From contig PLXW01000033.1 of assembly GCA_003151595.1 (NCBI GenBank), positions 15,920 to 54,284 on the forward strand: a stretch of DNA of 38,365 bases, read 5' to 3'. The notes below the pieces were generated by a model. That model was not told the DNA's origin. It did not search any database and saw only the letters and a program-made list of their open reading frames with translations. The DNA is from Myxococcales bacterium (lineage in GTDB: Bacteria; Myxococcota; Polyangia; Polyangiales; Polyangiaceae). Within the stretch, counting starts at the first letter, position 1. The number at the start of each line of letters is the position of its first letter. Positions 28,565 to 38,365 of the stretch are shown here, piece after piece. Made by a program: the position numbers and the translations under genes.

Positions 28565-31143
28565 AGCGTCGCTCGCTGCGCCCGACACGCGCGTCGCTCG
28601 GCCCCTACGAGGCGAGCGTGCACGCGGAGCAAGTGGCGATGCTCTTCGCGCGCAACCGTGTGCCGACGCTCATCGGCGTCCCGTTCAGTCTCCTCATCTG
28701 CGCCTTCGCGTGGGCGGACGGGTCGCACGGCCTGCTCATCGCATGGCTCGGGTTGAAGACCGCGACCGCTGCGATCCGTGTGGCGTTGGACGCGCTCTAC
28801 CGCGCACACCCCGAGCGCGCGACGACCAAGACCTGGAGCAATCGGCACCTAGCCACGCTCGCCCTCGACGGGATCGGGTGGTCGATCCTCATCCTGCTCT
28901 TCACGGGGGGGCAAGGCGGCGAGCTGGCGCCGGTGTTGATCGCCGCGGTGATCGGGATCGGCTCTTCGGGCGCCGTCGCGCTCTCGACCGATCGTCGCGC
29001 GAACGCCGTCTTCGCCTTCACGCTGCTCGTTCCCGGCGCGGCGCGACTACTCTTCCTCGGATCGCGCCTCGGCCTCTTCGGCGGGCTGGCGATGATCTTG
29101 TTCCTGGCGATCGTGGTCGAGCACGGCGTCCGCGTCTCGGACTCGACCGCCGAGCTTCTGCGCCTTCGCTTCGAGGTCGGCGACGCGCGCGACGCCGCCG
29201 TCGCCGCCGGGAAATCGAAGAGCGATTTCCTGGCCACGATGAGCCACGAGCTCCGCACGCCGCTCAACGCCGTCATCGGAATGTCTTCGCTCCTGGCCGA
29301 CACGGAGCTCACCGCCGATCAGCGCGAGCGCCTCGATCTGATCCGGAGCAGCGGCGAGACGCTCCTCACGCTCATCGGCGACATCCTCGACGTCTCCAAG
29401 ATCGAAGCGGGGAAGCTCGAGGTCGAGGCCGCGCCGGTGAACCTTGCGCGCGTCGTGGAAGATGCGCTTCAGCAGATAGCGCAGGCGGCGTTCGAGCGAG
29501 GGCTCGAGATCGGCTACGTGATCGCCCCCGATTGCCCCGCGGCCGTCGTCTCCGATCCCACGCGCGTCCGGCAGGTGCTCACCAACCTGCTCGGCAACGC
29601 CGTGAAGTTCACCCCCGACGGCAGCATCGTCGTGCGCGTCGACGCCGAGGCGCGCGACGACGATCGCGTCGAGGTGACGTTCGCCATTCGCGACACGGGG
29701 ATCGGGATCGAGCCCGAGGCCATCGCGCGGCTCTTCGTCCCGTTCACGCAAGCCGACACGACCACGACGCGCCGCTACGGCGGCACCGGGCTCGGTCTGG
29801 CGATCTGCAAGAGCCTGAGCGAGCTGCTCGGCGGGACGATCGGCGCCGAGAGCGCGGTGGGCGAGGGGTCGACGTTCCACTTTTCGATCGTCGCCAAGGC
29901 GCTCGACGTCTCGCGCCCTCGCGCGCTCCCCATCAACCAGGGGGCGCGCGTCTGCGTCGCCAGCGCCGACGCGACGGCACGCGAGCTCCTCGGCGGTCAC
30001 GTCTCGGGCGTGGGCCTCATCGAGGTTCCGGTGGCGAGTCTCGCCGGCGCCGTCGAGCTCGTCGCCGGTGGCGGGATCGACCTCGTCGTCCTCGACGCGC
30101 GCGACGCCGCCGACGACGCGATGCGCGCTGTTCGCGCGCTGCGTGACGGAGCGACCACGCCGGTGCTCGTGCTCTTGCCTCCGTCCGTCGCCGCGCCGTT
30201 TCGTGCGGGGTCTCCCGTCGATGCGCTGGTCGCCTCGGCGTCGAAGCCGGTCGGGGCCGCGCGTCTACTGGAGATGATCGAAGCGCTGCTCGCAGGCCAA
30301 CCCGCGCCCGCACGACAGAGCTCGATGGCCGACATCGCGCCCGCATCGGTCGCCGATCCGCGCGGCGGCTCGGCGCTCGTGGTCGACGACAACGAGCTCA
30401 ATCGGCGCGTCGCGCTGGAGATGGTGCGAAGGCTCGGGCTCTCGGCGCGCGCGGTGGGGAGCGGCGCGGAAGCCATCGACGCGGCAGCCCGCGAGCGGTT
30501 CGACTACATCCTCATGGACGTGCAGATGCCGGACATGGACGGCTTCGAAGCGACCGCGCGCATCCTCGCCATCCCGGCGGAGAAGAAGCCGCGCATCGTC
30601 GCCATGACCGCGAACGCGCTCCCCGGCGATCGCGAGCGCTGCCTCTCCGCGGGGATGAGCGACTACGTCACCAAGCCCGTCCGCCCCGCGGCGCTCGCAG
30701 CTGCGCTCCGGCGACATTACGAGGGGACGCCCGGCACCGGCGAGCGCTCCGGGATCACCGACGTCCTCGATGCGGGAGTGCTGGAGGATCTGCGCATGCT
30801 CGAAGAGACCTCGGGCGCGTCACTCATCGCCGATCTCGCCGCGTCGTTTCGCGCCGACGTCCCCGCGCGGATCGAAGACCTCCGCGCCGCCGTCCTGGCG
30901 CAGGACCTGCCTCAGATCCGGAGCCTCGCGCATCGCCTCCGCGGGAGCGCGGGCGCGGTTGGCGCCAACCGCGTCTTCGTGACCGCGACGGAGATCGAGA
31001 TGGGCGCCGCGTCGACGTCCGTCCTGGCGATGACGTCGCTCGTCGATCACCTCGCGAAAGAGACCTCGCGCGCGATCGATGCGCTCGAGCGCGTCATCGG
31101 GCGCACCAAGCGCAGCGTGCCGAAGCTTCCGGAGAGTGACTAG
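28561..31143 (+). CDS. Membrane hybrid histidine kinase with two receivers and an HPt domain
   Basis: An 860-residue multistep phosphorelay kinase. N-terminal membrane helices span ~35-190. HisKA has phospho-His229 (TMSHELRTPLN). HATPase_c has NLLGNAVKF, DTGIGI and GTGLGLAI. A degenerate receiver follows (~460-580) with LVVLDARD but without the usual acidic pair near its start. A full receiver comes next with Asp653 (LMDVQMPDMDG), then a C-terminal HPt domain with His791 in AHRLRGSAGAVGA. The His-Asp-His-Asp relay could end on the stand-alone receiver at 26324. The GTG start overlaps the TGA of the upstream kinase (28561-28564). The presence of HPt here and its absence in the partner suggests cross-phosphorylation. 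Confidence 0.9.
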   Translation: MKRRSLRPTRASLGPYEASVHAEQVAMLFARNRVPTLIGVPFSLLICAFAWADGSHGLLIAWLGLKTATAAIRVALDALYRAHPERATTKTWSNRHLATLALDGIGWSILILLFTGGQGGELAPVLIAAVIGIGSSGAVALSTDRRANAVFAFTLLVPGAARLLFLGSRLGLFGGLAMILFLAIVVEHGVRVSDSTAELLRLRFEVGDARDAAVAAGKSKSDFLATMSHELRTPLNAVIGMSSLLADTELTADQRERLDLIRSSGETLLTLIGDILDVSKIEAGKLEVEAAPVNLARVVEDALQQIAQAAFERGLEIGYVIAPDCPAAVVSDPTRVRQVLTNLLGNAVKFTPDGSIVVRVDAEARDDDRVEVTFAIRDTGIGIEPEAIARLFVPFTQADTTTTRRYGGTGLGLAICKSLSELLGGTIGAESAVGEGSTFHFSIVAKALDVSRPRALPINQGARVCVASADATARELLGGHVSGVGLIEVPVASLAGAVELVAGGGIDLVVLDARDAADDAMRAVRALRDGATTPVLVLLPPSVAAPFRAGSPVDALVASASKPVGAARLLEMIEALLAGQPAPARQSSMADIAPASVADPRGGSALVVDDNELNRRVALEMVRRLGLSARAVGSGAEAIDAAARERFDYILMDVQMPDMDGFEATARILAIPAEKKPRIVAMTANALPGDRERCLSAGMSDYVTKPVRPAALAAALRRHYEGTPGTGERSGITDVLDAGVLEDLRMLEETSGASLIADLAASFRADVPARIEDLRAAVLAQDLPQIRSLAHRLRGSAGAVGANRVFVTATEIEMGAASTSVLAMTSLVDHLAKETSRAIDALERVIGRTKRSVPKLPESD

Positions 31144-31182
31144 CGGCGCCGAAGGCGTCCGCGTCTACATGACCCGTACGAC

Positions 31183-31211
31183 GGAGCTCGTCGGTTGCTC
31201 CGACGAGCTCC
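31183..31211. terminator. Perfect 12-bp hairpin between convergent genes
   Basis: GGAGCTCGTCGG (31183-31194), loop TTGCT, CCGACGAGCTCC (31200-31211). The stem is perfect and very GC-rich, and it lies between the end of the hybrid kinase gene (plus) and the stop codon of parB (minus), overlapping the latter by one base. No T-run follows on either strand. It probably acts as a bidirectional transcription barrier or 3'-end stabiliser rather than a classic intrinsic terminator. Confidence 0.55.
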
Positions 31212-32107
31212 TAGCGGAGCAGCTTGTCGATCAAGCGATCGAGCGCGTCCAGGTCCGCGTACGGGATCGCGATCTCGCCGTGGTTCCCGGCGTCGCGCAC
31301 TTCGACCTTCGCCCCCAGCGCGCGCGTCAGCCGCTGCTCCAGATCTTTGACGGCGGTGCTCTTCGTGGCCCCCGCGCGGTCGGGCTTCCCGTTCTTCGCG
31401 CTCGTCTCACGCGCGCCGCGCACAAGCGCTTCGGTCGCGCGCACGCTGAGCTTCCCCGCGATCACCTTGTCGGCGAGCTGATCGATCTTCGCGTCATCGA
31501 CCGCGCCCAGCAGCGCCCGCGCGTGCCCTTCGCTGAGCTCGCCCGTGATGATCTTCGATCGCACGCGCGCCGGCAGCTTCAGGAGGCGGAGGCTGTTCGC
31601 GATCGTCGATCGATCTTTCCCGAGGCGCTGCGCCAGCGACTCCTGCGTGTACGCGTGCTCCTTCATCAGGCGATCCATCGCCTCGGCGAGCTCCACCGGG
31701 TTCAGGTCCTCGCGCTGCATGTTCTCGATCAACGCCAGCTCGAAGGCGTGCGTCGTCGACACGTCCTTCACGACGACGAGCGCCTCGCGCAGCCCCGCCT
31801 TCTGGCACGCGCGCCACCGCCGCTCGCCGGCGATGATCTCGAACTTGTCGGCGCCCGCCGTCGCGCGCCGCACGACGATCGGCTCGAGGAGCCCGTGCTC
31901 GCGGATCGACTGCGCCAGCTCGTCGAGCGCCTGCGAATCGAAGTGCTGCCGCGGCTGCCCCTTGGCCGGCACGATCTTCTCGAGCGCGCACGAGAACACG
32001 CTCTTGTCGCCGTACGTCGCGGTCGCGGACGACGACGCCGGCGGCAGCAACGCATCGAGCCCACGCCCCAGCGCCCGCCGCTTCGGATCCACAGTCGCTC
32101 CGCTCAT
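31211..32107 (-). CDS. parB: Chromosome partitioning protein ParB
   Basis: A 298-residue CTP-dependent DNA clamp that loads at parS sites and drives origin segregation with ParA. Motifs: the VPAKGQPRQHFD start of the ParB/Srx domain, HGLLEPIVVRR, the CTP-binding GERRWRACQKAGL, ENMQREDLNPVE, an HTH in TQESLAQRLGKDRSTIANSL, and a C-terminal dimerisation segment ending LDRLIDKLLR. The ATG at 32107 overlaps the TGA of parA (ATGA, 32104-32107), so the two are translationally coupled. No parS-like palindrome (TGTTxCACGTGxAACA) was found in the window. Confidence 0.96.
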   Translation of the reverse strand: MSGATVDPKRRALGRGLDALLPPASSSATATYGDKSVFSCALEKIVPAKGQPRQHFDSQALDELAQSIREHGLLEPIVVRRATAGADKFEIIAGERRWRACQKAGLREALVVVKDVSTTHAFELALIENMQREDLNPVELAEAMDRLMKEHAYTQESLAQRLGKDRSTIANSLRLLKLPARVRSKIITGELSEGHARALLGAVDDAKIDQLADKVIAGKLSVRATEALVRGARETSAKNGKPDRAGATKSTAVKDLEQRLTRALGAKVEVRDAGNHGEIAIPYADLDALDRLIDKLLR

Positions 32108-32892
32108 TGCGCGTGATCCCCGAGCATCTCGCGCGCGAGCGACAGATACCCTTCGGCCCCCTTCGATTTCACGTCGTACAAGATCACGGGCTTGCCGTGC
32201 GACGGCGCCTCGCTGAGCCGCACGTTGCGCGGGATGACCGAGTCGAACACGTGGAAGTGCTTCTTCACTTCCTCGGCGACCTGATGCGCGAGGTTGTTCC
32301 GCGCGTCGAACATCGTCAGCACGATCCCTTCCACTTCCAGCCCGGGGTTCATCCCGTTCTTCACGCGATCGATCGTGGCCATCAGGTGCGTGAGCCCTTC
32401 GAGCGCGTAGTACTCGCACTGGAGCGGCACGAGCACGCGGTCCGAGGCGTTCAGCGCGTTCACCGTGAGGAGCCCCAGCGAGGGCGGGCAGTCGATGAAG
32501 ATGTATTCGAAGTCGGGCTCTTCGAGCAGCAGCGCCGCCAGCGCGTTCTTCAACAGTACGAAGCGATCGGGGTGATCGACCAGCTCGATCTCGAGCCCCA
32601 CGAGATCCTGCGTCGCCGGCGCCACGCGCAGCGTCGGCACGTCGGTGGCGACGAGCACCTCGCGCAACGTCGCGCGTCCGATCAGTGCATCGTACACGCT
32701 TCGCTCGACGCTCCGCGGCCGCACGCCGACGCCCGAGCTGGCGTTCCCTTGCGGGTCCATGTCGATCAGGAGCGTCTTCTTCTCGGCGGCCGCGATGCTC
32801 GCCGCGAGGTTCACCGCCGTCGTCGTCTTACCGACGCCCCCCTTCTGGTTCACGACGGAGAGAATGCGCGGGCGCTTCGGGTTCATCGTCAT
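32104..32892 (-). CDS. parA: Chromosome partitioning ATPase ParA/Soj
   Basis: A 262-residue Walker-type ATPase that binds nucleoid DNA as an ATP dimer and moves ParB-parS complexes. Motifs: deviant Walker A NQKGGVGKTTTAVNLA (residues ~15-30), DMDPQGNAS, Walker B IFIDCPPSLG, and SEAPSHGKPV near the C-terminus. The start may be ATG 32892 or ATG 32886; neither has a strong Shine-Dalgarno site, and a candidate promoter lies about 16 bases upstream. parA is the first gene of the parA-parB operon. Nearby gidA/mnmE genes, often seen with parAB, are not in this window. Confidence 0.96.
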   Translation of the reverse strand: MTMNPKRPRILSVVNQKGGVGKTTTAVNLAASIAAAEKKTLLIDMDPQGNASSGVGVRPRSVERSVYDALIGRATLREVLVATDVPTLRVAPATQDLVGLEIELVDHPDRFVLLKNALAALLLEEPDFEYIFIDCPPSLGLLTVNALNASDRVLVPLQCEYYALEGLTHLMATIDRVKNGMNPGLEVEGIVLTMFDARNNLAHQVAEEVKKHFHVFDSVIPRNVRLSEAPSHGKPVILYDVKSKGAEGYLSLAREMLGDHAQ

Positions 32893-32908
32893 GAGCGGAG
32901 GGGCGCGA

Positions 32909-32937
32909 TGTGTAACGGCTCACGCTCGCCGCGGCAA
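32909..32937 (-). promoter_or_regulatory. Candidate promoter of the parA-parB operon
   Basis: On the minus strand, TTGCCG (32937-32932), a 17-base spacer and TACACA (32914-32909). The predicted start near 32902 gives a leader of about 10 bases. The -35 box is identical to those proposed for the ketosynthase operon and clpX. Confidence 0.5.
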
Positions 32938-32970
32938 CCCGCGTGGCCCTTGCGAGAAAAACGATCCCAG

Positions 32971-32999
32971 TTTTTGGACCGACCTGAGGCGCGTAGTAT
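32971..32999 (+). promoter_or_regulatory. Candidate promoter of the small ORF at 33058
   Basis: TTTTTG (32971-32976), a 17-base spacer and TAGTAT (32994-32999), reading away from parA. It would give a leader of about 52 bases before the ATG at 33058. The parA and small-ORF promoters are back to back in the 165-bp gap 32893-33057, which otherwise shows no gene. Confidence 0.4.
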
Positions 33000-33057
33000 G
33001 GTGTCACCAGATGTAGGCGCAAGTCGTTTCGACAGCGCACGAGAGACGGAAGACATC

Positions 33058-33228
33058 ATGAGGAGCAACCCCAACGCATTCGGTTCCGTCCTTCAGACGA
33101 CGGACGACGACCGCGGGCGTGACCGAGTTCTCCGCGTGAGCTTCTGGAGCTCGTCGAAGTCCAACGAGGGAGCAACCCCTATCGCGCTCGACGCGATCCG
33201 GAACGCGCGAACGAACCGCGCACGCTGA
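33058..33228 (+). CDS. Small basic protein of unknown function
   Basis: A 56-codon frame beginning MRSNPNAFGSVLQTTDDDRG and ending in a basic tail with DAIRNARTNRAR. GGAAG lies before the ATG and a candidate promoter lies upstream. There is no signal peptide, membrane helix or known motif. It could also start at ATG 32998 (76 codons), but that ATG overlaps the -10 box. Codon choice (mostly C/G at third positions) is compatible with coding. It lies in the parA-tig gap, next to another small gene. It could be spurious; conservation would decide. Confidence 0.45.
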   Translation: MRSNPNAFGSVLQTTDDDRGRDRVLRVSFWSSSKSNEGATPIALDAIRNARTNRAR

Positions 33229-33355
33229 TCCGCCACTCGAACCACGTCACTCGCCGGCCGCGTCATCGCGCGCCGATGAAGACGAACGTGCATTCACGAC
33301 CCCAGACACGACCACCAGACGCGACCACCAGCCCACGACCGAGGAGCGAGAGACC

Positions 33356-33538
33356 ATGTCCGTGCCCAAGAACTATCGCAGCATCGAAGAGTTCGAGCGC
33401 GAAGAGCTTCGCCCGCAGTTCAAGGTCGGGTTCTCGCTGGACGACCTCATTCAGGAGACCGCCTTCGACGGGAGCGACATGCTCTTCGACGACACGAAGG
33501 ATGAGTACGACCCCGACCAAGGCGAAGACGAGGACTGA
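33356..33538 (+). CDS. Small acidic protein of unknown function
   Basis: A 60-residue protein with strong coding signs: GAGGAG before the ATG, an intrinsic terminator just downstream, and a highly acidic C-terminus (MLFDDTKDEYDPDQGEDED). The N-terminal half (KNYRSIEEFEREELRP, then FSLDDLIQE) looks helical. It resembles small acidic adaptor or regulatory proteins but has no known motif. It is monocistronic by its own terminator. The 127-bp stretch before it (33229-33355) holds two CGACCACCAG direct repeats and no other visible feature. Confidence 0.75.
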   Translation: MSVPKNYRSIEEFEREELRPQFKVGFSLDDLIQETAFDGSDMLFDDTKDEYDPDQGEDED

Positions 33539-33583
33539 GCTCTCGCACGCCGAACACTTCGCGTTCCTCCCGGGGACGCGCTT

Positions 33584-33623
33584 GCGCCTTCGATCTGCCT
33601 CGATCGAAGGCGCTTCTTTTTTT
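33584..33623 (+). terminator. Intrinsic (rho-independent) terminator
   Basis: GCGCCTTCGATC (33584-33595), a 6-base loop and GATCGAAGGCGC (33602-33613) form a perfect 12-bp stem. TTC and a run of seven T (33617-33623) follow. It is the clearest terminator in the window. It ends the transcript of the small acidic protein and insulates it from tig. Confidence 0.93.
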
Positions 33624-33657
33624 GTGTCGTGCGACGGGGATAGACGTGAAACGCGCC

Positions 33658-33685
33658 TTGACGGTGCTGGCGTCACAAGTATGTT
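33658..33685 (+). promoter_or_regulatory. Candidate promoter of tig
   Basis: TTGACG (33658-33663), a 16-base spacer and TATGTT (33680-33685). The -10 box ends 12 bases before the ATG, giving a leader of about 6 bases. The sequence just before the ATG is CCCCCTCCCTCC, with no Shine-Dalgarno match, which fits near-leaderless translation. Confidence 0.55.
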
Positions 33686-33697
33686 CCCCCTCCCTCC

Positions 33698-35086
33698 ATG
33701 CAGATCATCGTCCAGCGCGTTTCGCCCGTTTTGATGGAACTTCAGATCGAGATCCCGGCCGATACGGTCCGTGACGAGGTCGACAAGGCGTACGGGGCGC
33801 TCGCGCGCAAAGCGCACGTGAAGGGGTTCCGTCCCGGCAAGGCGCCGCGCAGCGTGCTCACGCACCTGTACGGTCCGCAGGTCGCGAACGACGTGGCGAA
33901 CACGATCGTGAACACCACGCTGCCGAAGGCGCTCACCGAGAAGAACGTGACGCCGATCAGCCAGCCGCAAGTCGAAGCCGGCAAGGTCGCGGCGAGCGAA
34001 GTGTTCTCGTACAAGGCGCGCTTCGAGGTGCAGCCCGACATCGAGGACGTGAAGTACGAAGGCTTCGAGCTCGTGCGTCCGCCGACCTTGGTCGACGAGA
34101 AGATGGTCGAAGAGCAGCTCGAAGGGCTCCGCCTCCGTCACTCGACGTTGAAGACCCCCGAGCCGGCGCGCCCCGCGCAGAAGGGCGACGTGCTCACGAT
34201 CGACTTCACGATCGACGTCGACGGCAAAGAGGTGAAGGACGGCGGCGGGCAGGGCGTTCAGCTCGAGCTCGGATCCGGCCAGGTGATCCCGGAGCTCGAC
34301 GCCGCGCTCATGGAGAAGAGCGTGGGCGACAAGCTCACCACCGAAGTGACGTTCCCCGAGCAGCACCAGCGCCCCGACTTCCGCGGGAAGAAGGGGACGT
34401 TCCACGTCGCGGTCACCGATCAGAAGGAGAAGATCCTCCCCGAGATCGACGACGAGTTCGCGAAGGACGTGGGGCAGTTCCAGACGATCGTCGAGCTGCG
34501 CGCCGACATCCACACGCGCCTCGAGAAGATGATGAAGGACCGCGCCGAGACCGCGCTGGCCGAGCAGATCGTCGTGAAGCTGAACGACGCGAACCCGTGC
34601 GACGTGCCGCCGTCGCTCGTCGAGCAGCAGTGCCGCATGATGGAAGCCGAGCTCACGATGCAGGCCCGTCGCGTCGGCCAGCCGTTCTCGCGCGAGCAGT
34701 TCCAGGCGCTCCACGAGCGCGTTCACGCCGACGCGGAGAAGAAGGTCCGCGCGGGCCTGCTCATGGCCGCGATCGCGCGCAAGCACGAGATGAAGGTCAC
34801 CGAAGAGGACATGGAGAAGGGGTTCGCCGAGCTCGCCGCCGAGACCGGCAAGAACGTCGCGAAGCTCAAGGCCGAGTACCGCGAGAAGCAGAAGCGCGAC
34901 ATCCTCATCGGCATGATCCTCGAGGACAAGATCCTCGATTTCCTCGAAGGGAAGTCGAAGATCACCGAGGGTACGGACGCGCCCGTCGAGACGAAGACCG
35001 AGGGCGCTGCATCGGAAGACAAAGACGAGAAGCCGAAGGCGAAGAAGAAGTCGTCCAAGGCCGCCGAGAAGTCTGAAGAAAAATGA
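33698..35086 (+). CDS. tig: Trigger factor (ribosome-associated chaperone and prolyl isomerase)
   Basis: A 462-residue three-domain chaperone that binds nascent chains at the ribosome exit tunnel. The ribosome-binding signature GFRPGKAP is at residues 43-50. A central FKBP-type PPIase domain follows (GDVLTIDFTIDVDGKEVKDG through RPDFRGKKGTFHVAV), then the helical C-terminal chaperone domain. The last ~35 residues are a Lys/Glu-rich tail (KPKAKKKSSKAAEKSEEK), longer than in E. coli. It is first in the conserved order tig-clpP-clpX-lon. A separate candidate promoter precedes clpP, so the genes may be only partly co-transcribed. Confidence 0.97.
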   Translation: MQIIVQRVSPVLMELQIEIPADTVRDEVDKAYGALARKAHVKGFRPGKAPRSVLTHLYGPQVANDVANTIVNTTLPKALTEKNVTPISQPQVEAGKVAASEVFSYKARFEVQPDIEDVKYEGFELVRPPTLVDEKMVEEQLEGLRLRHSTLKTPEPARPAQKGDVLTIDFTIDVDGKEVKDGGGQGVQLELGSGQVIPELDAALMEKSVGDKLTTEVTFPEQHQRPDFRGKKGTFHVAVTDQKEKILPEIDDEFAKDVGQFQTIVELRADIHTRLEKMMKDRAETALAEQIVVKLNDANPCDVPPSLVEQQCRMMEAELTMQARRVGQPFSREQFQALHERVHADAEKKVRAGLLMAAIARKHEMKVTEEDMEKGFAELAAETGKNVAKLKAEYREKQKRDILIGMILEDKILDFLEGKSKITEGTDAPVETKTEGAASEDKDEKPKAKKKSSKAAEKSEEK

Positions 35087-35105
35087 TCTGCGTCACGCGG
35101 AGTCG

Positions 35106-35135
35106 TTAACCAAGGTCGCGCGTGAGGGGTAGGAT
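35106..35135 (+). promoter_or_regulatory. Candidate promoter of clpP
   Basis: TTAACC (35106-35111), an 18-base spacer and TAGGAT (35130-35135), 10 bases before the ATG at 35146. The box overlaps the in-frame GTG at 35122, arguing against that start. The match is moderate. Confidence 0.35.
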
Positions 35136-35145
35136 TGAGACCACG

Positions 35146-35832
35146 ATGACCAAGCGTCCCGAGACCCGCACGCAAGCCGTCGCTACGCTCGAACGAGCGC
35201 GCGACTTCATTCCGTATCCGACCGTCGTCGAGACGACCCACCGCGGTGAACGCAACTGGGACATCTTCAGCCGCCTGCTGAAGGATCGCATCGTCTTCCT
35301 CGGCACCGAGATCAACGACGACGTCGCGAACATCATCATCGCCCAGTTCCTGTTCCTGGAGAGCGAGGATCCCGACAAGGAGATCATGCTCTACATCAAC
35401 AGCCCCGGCGGCGTGGTGACGAGCGGCCTCGCGATCTTCGACACGCTCCAGTACGTGCGCTGCCCCGTCTCGACCACCTGCCTCGGCATGGCGGCGTCGA
35501 TGGCGGCGGTGCTCCTCACGGCCGGCACCAAGGGGCGGCGACTCGCGCTCCCCAACTCGCGCATCATGATTCACCAGCCGCTCGGCGGCGCGCGTGGGCA
35601 GGCGACCGACATCGAGATTCAGGCGCGCGAGATTCGCCACCTGAAGGAAGTCATCACGCAGATCCTCGTGGACGCGACCGGCAAGTCCAAGGACCAGATC
35701 GTCAAGGACATCGATCGCGACTTCTACCTGAGCGGAGCTCAGGCGAAGGAGTACGGGCTCATCGACGATGTGCTGGCGCCGAAGAAGAAATATGAAGGTC
35801 CCGCAGAGGTTAAGGGCGGGAAAGAGCGCTGA
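35146..35832 (+). CDS. clpP: ATP-dependent Clp protease proteolytic subunit ClpP
   Basis: A 228-residue serine protease that forms the tetradecameric chamber fed by ClpX. The catalytic triad is Ser118 ([10 protein letters not shown]), His143 (MIHQPLGG) and probably Asp192 (DRDFYLSG). The family start is recognised at IPYPTVVE, and NSPGGVV forms the oxyanion region. It is about 20 residues longer than E. coli ClpP, mainly at both ends, including a Lys-rich tail ([16 protein letters not shown]). The ATG at 35146 is preferred over GTG 35122. clpX follows after 166 bp that contain a candidate promoter. Confidence 0.97.
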   Translation: MTKRPETRTQAVATLERARDFIPYPTVVETTHRGERNWDIFSRLLKDRIVFLGTEINDDVANIIIAQFLFLESEDPDKEIMLYINSPGGVVTSGLAIFDTLQYVRCPVSTTCLGMAASMAAVLLTAGTKGRRLALPNSRIMIHQPLGGARGQATDIEIQAREIRHLKEVITQILVDATGKSKDQIVKDIDRDFYLSGAQAKEYGLIDDVLAPKKKYEGPAEVKGGKER

Positions 35833-35873
35833 TTTCTTCGTTCTTTGCGGCTGGCCTCCAGAGGCTCGGAAGC

Positions 35874-35902
35874 TTGCCGTAGTAGAGCGTGGGGTCTAAG
35901 CT
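35874..35902 (+). promoter_or_regulatory. Candidate promoter of clpX
   Basis: TTGCCG (35874-35879), a 17-base spacer and TAAGCT (35897-35902). The predicted leader is about 90 bases. It lies in the 166-bp clpP-clpX gap and would allow ClpX to be made independently of ClpP. No terminator-like hairpin was seen after clpP. Confidence 0.45.
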
Positions 35903-35998
35903 TTTTGGCGGTACTTCGACGGCCTCCCGTCGACCCGTTCGTGGATCTGGCACGTCTGAGACTGCACGTCGGATCGTCGACGAAATTTCGAGGGAACC

Positions 35999-37255
<1,257 letters not shown>

Positions 37256-37278
37256 GGCGGGAGCGATTCCCGCGCGAA

Positions 37279-37412
37279 TCCCTCACCCCCTGAGCTTCAA
37301 GCGAATCCCACTACCCCTCTCCCGCAAGGGGAGAGGGGTAGACTTCATTTGTGGCCCTCTCCCCTGGCGGGAGAGGGGCGCTGTAAGAGCGAGCGAAGCG
37401 GTGGGTGAGGGG
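37279..37412. repeat. Composite palindromic repeat between clpX and lon (MITE/REP-like)
   Basis: Outer inverted arms CCCTCACCC (37280-37288) and GGGTGAGGG (37403-37411) enclose two hairpins. The first is a perfect 13-bp stem (37311-37323 with 37329-37341, CTACCCCTCTCCC type). The second is a 9-bp stem CCCTCTCCC/GGGAGAGGG (37355-37363 with 37369-37377). The two hairpins share the same core in the same orientation. This wording is typical of small dispersed intergenic repeats in many proteobacteria-like genomes (recollection). It may terminate clpX transcription or stabilise its mRNA. Confidence 0.85.
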
Positions 37413-37486
37413 ACGCGAGCGGCGTTCGTCCGACCGCCTTCGGTTTCTTTAATCGGGGAATGCGGTAGAAACCAGGGGTGGCAAGC

Positions 37487-38365
<879 letters not shown>

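Noticed and set aside
31211..33057. parS site near parA-parB
   Set aside because: I looked for TGTTxCACGTGxAACA-type palindromes. The CACGTG hexamers in the window (for example near 870, 4507, 22805, 23335, 28558) lack the flanking arms.

Overview
The window is high-GC DNA, densely packed with genes and rich in GTG starts. It looks like a chromosomal segment of a Myxococcota bacterium, most likely of the Polyangiales type. The clues are secreted proteins with Gly/Asp/Ser-rich linkers after the signal peptide, hybrid histidine kinases, a eukaryote-like (type 2) isoleucyl-tRNA synthetase, and a parB/parA and tig-clpP-clpX-lon housekeeping core. Taxonomy is inferred from protein style only. No rRNA, tRNA, CRISPR array, insertion sequence or phage gene was seen.

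Region 1 (1-9785) starts with the end of thiG, then thiE. The rest is a compact lipid or polyketide-like locus. On the plus strand are a free-standing acyl carrier protein (ACP1) next to thiE and, further on, an operon of fatty acyl-AMP ligase, CFA-synthase-type methyltransferase, ACP2, acyl-ACP desaturase, ACP3 and a hotdog thioesterase. Between them, divergently on the minus strand, lie a ketosynthase, a ketosynthase-like partner that has lost all three catalytic residues (chain-length-factor-like), and a PLP-dependent alpha-oxoamine synthase. Read together, a free fatty acid could be loaded on an ACP, desaturated, methylated or cyclopropanated, extended by the KS/CLF pair, and condensed with an amino acid to an alpha-amino ketone. 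This pathway is an inference. It is the best candidate for an undescribed system in the window.

Region 2 (9866-21014) holds ileS, whose product carries a ~120-residue insert just after the KMSKS-like loop, then four genes for exported or uncharacterised proteins: a GH31 glycosidase, a helical-repeat protein, a secreted HExxH protein and a lipoprotein resembling a glycoside hydrolase. Directly after the GH31 gene is a leftover copy of its last ten codons, a trace of a lost tandem paralogue.

Region 3 (21011-31143) has a DUF1998-type DEAD/DEAH helicase (minus), the lipoprotein-maturation pair lspA-lgt, folD, a single-domain response regulator (minus) and two translationally coupled hybrid histidine kinases.

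Region 4 (31183-38365) has parB and parA (minus, ATGA overlap), two small proteins, a textbook intrinsic terminator, then tig, clpP, clpX and the start of lon. Dispersed-type palindromic repeats lie after ACP1 and between clpX and lon. Several candidate promoters share a TTGCC-type -35 box and sit very close to their start codons.
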